Assembly (NCBI GenBank): GCA_019695455.1
Contig: JAEUAC010000314.1
Location: 1-24,479 of the forward strand
Reading direction: 5' to 3'
Length of the DNA: 24,479 bases
Source of the DNA: Methylorubrum extorquens
GTDB taxonomy: Bacteria; Pseudomonadota; Alphaproteobacteria; Rhizobiales; Beijerinckiaceae
The notes under the pieces are model-generated. The model did no database searches. It worked only from the letters and a program-made list of their open reading frames with translations, and was not told the DNA's origin. The translations under genes and the position numbers were made by a program. Positions 14,360 to 22,306 of the stretch are shown here, piece after piece (position 1 is the first letter of the stretch; each line of letters begins with the position of its first letter).

Positions 14360-15778
14360 ATGACGGAACTCTGGCAAGCCTCGGCGTCGGACCTGGCGCG
14401 GCTCTACGCGGCCCGGGAGGCCTCCCCCGTCGAGGCGCTCGCCTCCTGCCTCCGCCGGCTGGACGCCGTGAACCCCGCCCTGAACGCGCTGGTCCTCGTG
14501 GACCGGGACGGCGCCGCCGCCGCCGCGGCGGCGAGCGAGGCGCGCTGGACGCGGGGCACGCCGATCGGACCGCTCGACGGCGTGCCCGTGACCGTGAAGG
14601 ACTCGATCCGCACCGCCGGCCTGCGGTCGACCTTCGGCAGCCGCCTCTACGGCACGGAGGTGCCGGACCGCGACGAGACGCCGGTGACGCGCGTGCGCGA
14701 GGCGGGGGGCGTCGTGCTCGGCAAGACCAACGTCCCGGAATTCACCGTCCAGGGCTACACCTGGAACCCGAGCTTCGGCGTCACGCGCAATCCGTGGGAT
14801 CCGGCGCTGACGCCCGGCGGGTCCAGCGGCGGCGCGGTCGCGGCCGTCGCGGCCGGCATCGGTCCGCCCGCGCTCGCGACCGACGGGGGCGGCTCCATCC
14901 GCCGACCGGCCTCGCATGGCGGGCTCGTCGGCCTGAAGCCGACGGCCGGCCGCGTGCCGCGCCGGGACGGCTTCCCGCCGGTCCTCCTCGATTTCGAGGT
15001 CATCGGGCCGATCGCCCGCACGGTCGCCGACCTCGCGACCGCGGCGGCCGCCATCACGGCGCCCGACCCGGGCGAGGCGGCCCGGCCGGGAGCGGGGGCG
15101 CTCGCGCAGATCCCGATCCCGTCGCGCAAGCGCATCCTCTACGTCCCGACCTTCGCCGACGCGCCCGTCGACCCGGAGATCGCGGCGAGCGTCGCGGAGG
15201 CGGCGGGCCACCTCGCCGCCCTCGGGCACGACGTCGAGGAGGGCCGGAGCTTCACGGCCGCCGACCGGATCAACGCCCTCTGGCCGGTCTTCGGACAGGT
15301 CGGCATCGCCTGGCTGATGGGGCGCTTCGCGGGGCGGGAGGACGAGCTCGGCCCCGACATCCGGGCCATCGCGGAGGCGGGGGCCGGCGTGCCGGCGACG
15401 GCCTATTTCGATGCGCTCGAAGCCGCCGTCGCGGTGCGCGCGGCCATGGCGGCCTTCTTCGGCGCCTACGACCTCCTCCTCACGCCGAGCGCCGCCGCGC
15501 TTCCCTGGACGGCCGACGCGACGCATCCGACGTCGATCGCGGGCCGCCCGGTCGGGCCGCGCGGTTCGGCGATCTTCACGGGCTTCGTCAACGCGGCCGG
15601 ATGTCCGGGCATCTCGATCCCGTGCCGGCCCTCGGCGGCCGGCCTGCCGATCGGCTTCCAGCTGGTCGGGCCGTGGGGCGCCGACGAGGTGCTGATCGGC
15701 CTCGCGGCCGGCTACGAGGCCGCCCATCCCTGGCCGCTCCTCTGGGATCGGCACGGATCCGGGCTCGGCCCGGGCTAG
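14360..15778 (+). CDS. Amidase (amidase signature family)
   Basis: A 472-residue enzyme of the Ser-cisSer-Lys amidase signature family. The triad is complete: Lys80 in VTVKDS, the serine of GGSSGG (about 155-156) and nucleophile Ser179 in TDGGGSIRRP. The family-typical GLVGLKPTAGRVPR follows. The variable C-terminal half that decides substrate gives no clue beyond a generic amidase, and the context does not resemble gatCAB. I place the start at ATG 14360; the in-frame GTG directly before it (14357) is an equal option. The Ala-rich run at about residues 52-60 is not unusual for the family. The next gene starts 66 bases downstream. Confidence 0.9.
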   Translation: MTELWQASASDLARLYAAREASPVEALASCLRRLDAVNPALNALVLVDRDGAAAAAAASEARWTRGTPIGPLDGVPVTVKDSIRTAGLRSTFGSRLYGTEVPDRDETPVTRVREAGGVVLGKTNVPEFTVQGYTWNPSFGVTRNPWDPALTPGGSSGGAVAAVAAGIGPPALATDGGGSIRRPASHGGLVGLKPTAGRVPRRDGFPPVLLDFEVIGPIARTVADLATAAAAITAPDPGEAARPGAGALAQIPIPSRKRILYVPTFADAPVDPEIAASVAEAAGHLAALGHDVEEGRSFTAADRINALWPVFGQVGIAWLMGRFAGREDELGPDIRAIAEAGAGVPATAYFDALEAAVAVRAAMAAFFGAYDLLLTPSAAALPWTADATHPTSIAGRPVGPRGSAIFTGFVNAAGCPGISIPCRPSAAGLPIGFQLVGPWGADEVLIGLAAGYEAAHPWPLLWDRHGSGLGPG

Positions 15779-15844
15779 AGGCCGCGGGCGTCGCGACTTG
15801 CACGCCCGGCGCCGCCCTGCCATTCCCGGCCGCGGAAACCCGCC

Positions 15845-16735
15845 GTGTCTCGCCCGCGTCTCGCCCTCGAGCTCCTCTCGCTCGCGCTCCAACGCTTCGT
15901 CCTGCACGACGGCTGGGCGATCGCGAGCCACATCGCGCTCTCTGCGCTGACGTCGCTGTTCCCGTTCCTCATCCTCATCACGGCGCTGGCGCCCAACTTC
16001 GGCTCGGCGCCGCTCGCCGACGAGGCCGCGAACATCATCCTCGAGGCCTGGCCCAAGGAGGTCGCGGGGCCCATCGCCTGGGAGGTCCACAACGTCCTGA
16101 CGCAGACGCGGCGGGACGCGCTCACGGTCGGGCTCGTCTTCGCGATCTACTTCTCGTCGTCGGGCGTCGAGAGCCTGCGCGTCGGCCTGAACCGCGCCTA
16201 CGGCATCCGGGAGGTCCGCGCCTGGTGGGTGACGCGCCTCGAATCGGTCGCCTACGTGATCTTCGGCGCGGTCGCGATGCTCGGCTTCGCCTTCCTGGTC
16301 GTCCTCGGACCGCTGATCTGGCGCTTCGTCGCGGAGGTCGCGCCCGCCATCGCGCCGTTCGGCGCCACGGTCGCGATCCTGCGCTTCTCGATCGCGACGA
16401 TCCTCATCATCGGCGCGCTCGGGGTGGCCCACAAGTTCGTGGCCGCCGGCCGCAGGCGCCTCAAGGACATCGTGCCCGGCATCGTGACGACGCTCGTGCT
16501 CTGGCTCGTCGGCGGCCTCGGCTTCGGCTGGTACCTCGACAGCTTCGCGCGGGCCTACGTCACGACCTATGGCGGGCTCGCGACCGCCATGGTGGCGCTC
16601 GTGTTCCTGTACTGGCTCGCCGCCATGTTCCTCTTCGGCGGGGAGGTGAACGGCACCATGATCGCCGCGCGGCGCCTGAAGCTCGGGCCGAACCCGGACC
16701 CGGCCAAGCTGAACGCCCTGATCGAACTGCCCTGA
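15845..16735 (+). CDS. YihY/virulence factor BrkB family membrane protein
   Basis: A 296-residue inner-membrane protein with about six hydrophobic helices. The BrkB/YihY signature is present: an early HDGWAIASHIALSALTSLFP (residues 21-40), the IYFSSSGVESLRVGLNRAYG region, and the terminal LVFLYWLAAMFLFGGEVNG before a basic tail. Once annotated as ribonuclease BN, these proteins are not RNases and their role is unclear; transport has been proposed. The start is GTG 15845 with GGAAA upstream. A 5-bp hairpin at 16739-16751 just after the stop is too short to call a terminator with confidence. Confidence 0.9.
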   Translation: MSRPRLALELLSLALQRFVLHDGWAIASHIALSALTSLFPFLILITALAPNFGSAPLADEAANIILEAWPKEVAGPIAWEVHNVLTQTRRDALTVGLVFAIYFSSSGVESLRVGLNRAYGIREVRAWWVTRLESVAYVIFGAVAMLGFAFLVVLGPLIWRFVAEVAPAIAPFGATVAILRFSIATILIIGALGVAHKFVAAGRRRLKDIVPGIVTTLVLWLVGGLGFGWYLDSFARAYVTTYGGLATAMVALVFLYWLAAMFLFGGEVNGTMIAARRLKLGPNPDPAKLNALIELP

Positions 16736-16738
16736 TCC

Positions 16739-16751
16739 CGGCGTGACGCCG
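16739..16751. terminator. Very short hairpin after the BrkB-like gene
   Basis: CGGCG-TGA-CGCCG lies 4 bases after the BrkB-like stop. The stem is 5 bp with a 3-base loop and no T-run. Transcription may well continue into the second RraA-like gene 80 bases downstream. Confidence 0.2.
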
Positions 16752-16800
16752 CCGCCCGCGCGGCGTAGATCCCCGGCCACCGGCCCAGACCGGATCAGAC

Positions 16801-16818
16801 GGGGGAGAGACGATCTTG
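16801..16818 (+). promoter_or_regulatory. Purine-rich ribosome binding site deciding a TTG start
   Basis: GGGGGAGAGA (16801-16810) is the best Shine-Dalgarno in this stretch and stands 5 bases before TTG 16816. No ATG or GTG gives the full RraA N-terminus: the next in-frame methionine is the M of GDVMD, inside the conserved fold. Confidence 0.6.
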
Positions 16819-17490
16819 GACGACGGCGAGTTGTTCGCGACGGTGCGGTCGCGCCTGTTCACGGCCGTGATCGGCGACGTGATGGATACGCTGGGCCTCG
16901 TGCGCCAGTTCCTGCCCCCGGAGATCCGGGCGCTGCGCCCCGACATGACGATCGTGGGCCGGGCCATGACGGTGCTGGAGGCCGATTGCGTCGGCGACAC
17001 GGTCGTCCACGCCAACCGGCAGGACGGGTTCGGCCTCATGTTCCGGGCGCTGGACGAGCTGCGGCCCGGCGAGGTCTACATCTGCACGGGCTCGTCGCCG
17101 ACCTACGCCCTGTGGGGCGGCCTGATGTCGACCCGGGCCAGGCTGCTCGGCGCGGCGGGTGCCGTGCTCGGCGGCTTCCACCGCGACACGCGCGAGATCC
17201 TGGACCTCGGCTTCCCCGTCTTCTCGACCGGGGCCTATGCGCAGGACCAGCGGCTCCGCGGCCGCGTGATCGACTATCGCTGCCCGATCGCCTTCCCGAA
17301 CGGCACGCGCGTGGACGCCGGCGACCTCGTGGTCGGCGACGTCGACGGCGTCCTGGCGGTCCCGGCCGGGCACGTGGAGGAGGTGATCCGCCTCGCGCTC
17401 GAGAAGGTGGAGGGCGAGGCCATGGTCCGCACGATGATCGAGCGGAACGAGACGACGGGCGCCATCTTCGAGAAGACCGGCATCATGTAG
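16816..17490 (+). CDS. Divergent RraA-like family protein with altered metal-site motif
   Basis: A 224-residue member of the RraA-like/HMG aldolase fold: FTAVIGDVMDTLG (15-27), IVGRAMTV (46-53), VHANRQDG, VVGDVDGVLAVPAGHVEEV and a C-terminal helix. The G-D-x20-R-D signature is only half kept. R123-D124 are present, but the partner acidic residue is replaced (G101-G102) and the usual DG before it is GG (119-120). The enzyme may therefore be inactive or use a different reaction. The start is a rare TTG (16816-16818), supported by GGGGGAGAGA at 16801-16810 and by the homologous N-terminus beginning just after it. A strong hairpin follows the stop. Confidence 0.84.
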   Translation: MDDGELFATVRSRLFTAVIGDVMDTLGLVRQFLPPEIRALRPDMTIVGRAMTVLEADCVGDTVVHANRQDGFGLMFRALDELRPGEVYICTGSSPTYALWGGLMSTRARLLGAAGAVLGGFHRDTREILDLGFPVFSTGAYAQDQRLRGRVIDYRCPIAFPNGTRVDAGDLVVGDVDGVLAVPAGHVEEVIRLALEKVEGEAMVRTMIERNETTGAIFEKTGIM

Positions 17491-17508
17491 TCGTCGAGGC
17501 CGAGCGCG

Positions 17509-17540
17509 ATCCCGGGGCGGCCCGGCGGCCGCCCCGGGAT
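17509..17540. terminator. Bidirectional terminator between convergent genes
   Basis: A perfect 14-bp inverted repeat: arm 17509-17522 (ATCCCGGGGCGGCC) and arm 17527-17540, with a CGGC tetraloop. It sits 19 bases after the RraA-like stop (plus strand) and 5 bases beyond the dehydrogenase stop (minus strand). Symmetry and position suit termination of both transcripts. T-runs are absent, as is common in high-GC genomes. Confidence 0.75.
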
Positions 17541-17544
17541 GGCG

Positions 17545-18549
<1,005 letters not shown>

Positions 18550-18552
18550 GGT

Positions 18553-18588
18553 GATCCCGCCTGGCGGCCCGTGGGCCCATGCGGGATC
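18553..18588 (-). promoter_or_regulatory. Leader inverted repeat covering the ribosome site of the Tat-SDR gene
   Basis: GATCCCGC (18553-18560) and GCGGGATC (18581-18588) are perfect 8-base arms 20 bases apart; the spacer itself contains the palindrome TGGGCCCA. On the minus strand the inner arm ends 3 bases before the ATG, and its GCGGGAT is the only Shine-Dalgarno-like sequence. Pairing would hide the ribosome site. It may be an RNA control element or an operator; nothing more can be said from sequence. Confidence 0.4.
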
Positions 18589-18624
18589 AACGTGAGCCGG
18601 ACCCGCCCGTTGCGGCGGCGTCGG

Positions 18625-18637
18625 GCCGCAGTGCGGC
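18625..18637. terminator. Short hairpin after the spermidine-synthase-like gene
   Basis: GCCGC-AGT-GCGGC lies 8 bases downstream of the minus-strand stop at 18646. The short stem and lack of a T-run make this a weak candidate. Confidence 0.25.
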
Positions 18638-18645
18638 GTCGGGGT

Positions 18646-19317
18646 TCAGGATCGGGTCGCGAGCCAGATCACGTGGCGGGTGCCGCGCTTGCCGCGATCG
18701 GCCTTCACGCGATGGTCCGCGACCTGGAATCCCACCCGGCGGAGCCGGGCCGCGAAGGCGGCGTCGGGGGCGGCCGACCAGACGGCCAGGATGCCGCCCC
18801 GGCGCAGCGCGGCGCGCGCCAGCCCGAGGCCGGCCATGCCGTAGAGACCGTCGTTCGCCGCGACCGTCATGGCGTCCGGGCCGTTGTCGACGTCGAGCAG
18901 GATGGCGTCCCAGGCGCCGAGCTTCGCCGCGATCAGCCGGGCCACGTCGGCCTCGACGACCTGCGCCCGCGGATCGTCCAGGCAGGGTCCGAACACGGGC
19001 GCCAGCGGCCCGCGCGCCCAGCGGACGACGGCCGGCACGAGTTCGGCGACGGTGACGCGGCTGTCGGGGCCGAACGCCGCGAGCGCCGCGCGCAGCGTGA
19101 AGCCCATGCCGAGACCGCCGATCAGGACGGAGGCCGCCCTGCGGCCGCCCAGCCGCTCGGCCACCAGGGTCGCGAGCGCCTCCTCCGAGCCGAAGAAGCG
19201 GGAATTCATGAGCTCGGCCCCAGCGAGCCGGATCGAGTACTCGTCGCCCCGTCGCGACAGCTTCAGCTCGCCGCCGCCGGGCAGGGCGGCGGTGTCGAGC
19301 TGTTCCCAGGGGATCAC
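18646..19317 (-). CDS. Spermidine-synthase-like (SAM-binding Rossmann) protein
   Basis: A 223-residue protein resembling the spermidine synthase/methyltransferase fold. VLIGGLGMGFTLRAAL is the nucleotide-binding glycine motif, VTVAELVPAVVRWARG the following acidic strand, and WDAILLDVDNGPDAM the position of the catalytic-type Asp. ELMNSRFFGSEEALATL near residue 40 is the substrate-side segment. It lacks the full N-terminal beta domain of true SpeE (about 280 residues), so polyamine synthesis is not assured. The frame is open up to 19419, but homologous sequence begins at VIPWEQLDTA, so I place a GTG start at 19315-19317. It lies just beyond the hairpin that follows gltA. Confidence 0.8.
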   Translation of the reverse strand: MIPWEQLDTAALPGGGELKLSRRGDEYSIRLAGAELMNSRFFGSEEALATLVAERLGGRRAASVLIGGLGMGFTLRAALAAFGPDSRVTVAELVPAVVRWARGPLAPVFGPCLDDPRAQVVEADVARLIAAKLGAWDAILLDVDNGPDAMTVAANDGLYGMAGLGLARAALRRGGILAVWSAAPDAAFAARLRRVGFQVADHRVKADRGKRGTRHVIWLATRS

Positions 19318-19336
19318 GGACGCGGATCGGGCGAAC

Positions 19337-19362
19337 CGCGGCGCGCGCCTAGGCGCGCCGCG
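19337..19362 (-). terminator. Hairpin terminator after gltA
   Basis: CGCGGCGCGC (19337-19346) pairs with GCGCGCCGCG (19353-19362) across the 6-base loop GCCTAG. The 10-bp all-GC stem begins 7 bases past the gltA stop on the minus strand and ends about 20 bases before the start of the next gene. It fits a terminator, or an attenuator between the two. Confidence 0.6.
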
Positions 19363-19369
19363 CGACGCG

Positions 19370-20656
<1,287 letters not shown>

Positions 20657-20713
20657 CGCTCGCCCTTTCGACTGATGACCGGAGCGAGCGGCGGTCCGTC
20701 CCGCATCCGGCGC

Positions 20714-20731
20714 GCCCGGTTGCGGCCGGGC
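20714..20731 (-). terminator. Second hairpin in the gltX-gltA gap
   Basis: GCCCGG (20714-20719) pairs with CCGGGC (20726-20731) around the 6-base loop TTGCGG. It lies 58 bases before the gltA start and directly beyond the first hairpin (20738-20757). It may be part of the gltX terminator or of the gltA leader. Confidence 0.35.
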
Positions 20732-20737
20732 CTTCAT

Positions 20738-20757
20738 GCGATCCGGTATCGGATCGC
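20738..20757 (-). terminator. Hairpin terminator after gltX
   Basis: GCGATCCG (20738-20745) and CGGATCGC (20750-20757) form a perfect 8-bp stem with a GTAT loop, starting 10 bases beyond the gltX stop. Position and symmetry suit a terminator. There is no clear T-run. Confidence 0.55.
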
Positions 20758-20767
20758 CGTGGCGCGT

Positions 20768-22219
20768 TCAAGCGACGGGTTGCGACGCAGCAATGACGGG
20801 ACGGCCGGCCTGGGCGTCGATGCGGGCGAGGCTCTCGTCGCGCCCCAGCACCACCATCACGTCGAACAGGCCCGGCGAGGTCGCCCGGCCGGTCAGCGAC
20901 GCGCGGAGCGGCTGCGCCACCTGTCCGAGCTTCGCGCCGACCTCGTCCGCGAAGCCCCGCACGGCAGCCTCGATCGCGGCCGGCTCCCACGCCACCGCGT
21001 CGAGCCGCGGCCGCAACGCCGCGAGGCGGTCCCGCGCCGCGTCGTCGACGAGGGAGGCGGCCTTGGCGTCGAGCGCGAGCGGGCCGGGGGCCCAGAGGTA
21101 ATAGGCGGAATCGAGGAGGTCGACGAGCGTCTTCGCCCGCTCCTTGAGGCCCGGCATGGCCACGAGCAGGCGCGCCCTCACGACGGCCGGGAACGTCGTC
21201 CCGAGCCCGCGCGAGGGGCCGAGCACGGGCAGCAGCCCCTCGATCCGGTCGACGAGCTCCTCGTCGCTCGCCGCCCGCATGTAGTGCCCGTTCAGGTTCT
21301 CGAGCTTGGCGAAGTCGAACCGCGCGGCCGACCGGCCGACGCTGCCGAGATCGAACGCCGCGACCATCTCCTCGTCCGAGAAGATCTCCTGGTCGCCATG
21401 GCTCCAGCCGAGCCGCACGAGATAGTTGCGGAGGGCGGCCGGCAGGTAGCCGAGGTCGCGATAGGCCTCGATGCCGAGCGCGCCGTGGCGCTTGGAGAGC
21501 TTCGCCCCGTCCGGCCCGTGGATGAGCGGGATGTGCGCGAACCGGGGCGCGGACCAGCCGAACGCGTCGTAGATCTGCGTCTGCCGGGCGGCGTTGGTGA
21601 GGTGGTCGTCGCCGCGGATCACGTCCGTGATCGCCATGTCGTGGTCGTCGACGACCACGGCCAGCATGTAGGTCGGATTGCCGTCCGAGCGGAGGAGGAC
21701 GAGGTCGTCGAGGTCCTTGTTCTGCCAGGTCACGCGCCCCTGCACGCCGTCCTCGACCGCCGTCTCGCCCTCCTGACGGGCGCGGAGACGGATCACGGGC
21801 TTCACGCCGGCCGGCGCCTCGGCCGGGTCGCGGTCCCGCCAGCGCCCGTCGTAGCGCGGGGCGCGGCCCTCGCGCCGGGCCGTGTCGCGCATCTCCTCGA
21901 GCTCCTGGGGCGTGGCGAAGCAGCGATAGGCTCGGCCGGAGGCCAGCAGGCTCTCGGCCGCTTCGCGGTGGCGCGCCGCCCGGGCGTATTGGAAGACCAC
22001 GTCGCCGTCCCAGTCGAGGCCGAGCCAGCGCAGCCCGTCGAGGATCGCCTCGATGGCGGGTTCGGTGGAGCGTTCCCGGTCCGTGTCCTCGATCCGCAGC
22101 AGCATCGTGCCGCCCGTCCGGCGCGCGTAGAGCCAGTTGAACAGGGCCGTGCGGGCGCCGCCGATATGGAGGAACCCGGTCGGAGACGGCGCGAAACGTG
22201 TGACAATCCTATCGGACAT
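20768..22219 (-). CDS. gltX: Glutamyl-tRNA synthetase
   Basis: Charges tRNA-Glu (and possibly tRNA-Gln, in organisms using the GatCAB route) with glutamate. It is a class I synthetase of 483 residues. The HIGH motif appears as HIGG at 18-21 after APSPTGFL; the KMSKS motif is KLSKR at 240-244. RIEDTDRERS (42-51), NPTYMLAVVVDDHDM (181-195) and RGDDHLTNAARQ (202-213) are typical of the catalytic domain. The C-terminal 220 residues are the helical anticodon-binding part. ATG 22217-22219 fits the conserved start. It is divergent from comEC with 87 bases between. Hyphomicrobiales often carry a second GluRS, which is not visible here. Confidence 0.95.
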   Translation of the reverse strand: MSDRIVTRFAPSPTGFLHIGGARTALFNWLYARRTGGTMLLRIEDTDRERSTEPAIEAILDGLRWLGLDWDGDVVFQYARAARHREAAESLLASGRAYRCFATPQELEEMRDTARREGRAPRYDGRWRDRDPAEAPAGVKPVIRLRARQEGETAVEDGVQGRVTWQNKDLDDLVLLRSDGNPTYMLAVVVDDHDMAITDVIRGDDHLTNAARQTQIYDAFGWSAPRFAHIPLIHGPDGAKLSKRHGALGIEAYRDLGYLPAALRNYLVRLGWSHGDQEIFSDEEMVAAFDLGSVGRSAARFDFAKLENLNGHYMRAASDEELVDRIEGLLPVLGPSRGLGTTFPAVVRARLLVAMPGLKERAKTLVDLLDSAYYLWAPGPLALDAKAASLVDDAARDRLAALRPRLDAVAWEPAAIEAAVRGFADEVGAKLGQVAQPLRASLTGRATSPGLFDVMVVLGRDESLARIDAQAGRPVIAASQPVA

Positions 22220-22306
22220 GGAACTCGCGATCGTCGGGGAGGATGCGGGCCCTGGATGCCGCGCGCCGGTCGTCTAACATGGGGCGGCGAGGGACGTTAA
22301 GCCACG
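22220..22306. promoter_or_regulatory. Divergent gltX-comEC promoter region
   Basis: These 87 bases carry the start signals for two divergent genes. TCTAACAT (22273-22280) could be a -10-like element for comEC, but no matching -35 is clear. GGGGAGG (22234-22240) is purine-rich on the plus strand and is not placed for either start. No operator is evident. Confidence 0.35.

Noticed and set aside
14138..16780. An 880-codon minus-strand frame opposite the amidase and BrkB-like genes
   Set aside because: Charged low-complexity product; the plus-strand genes have complete catalytic and membrane signatures.
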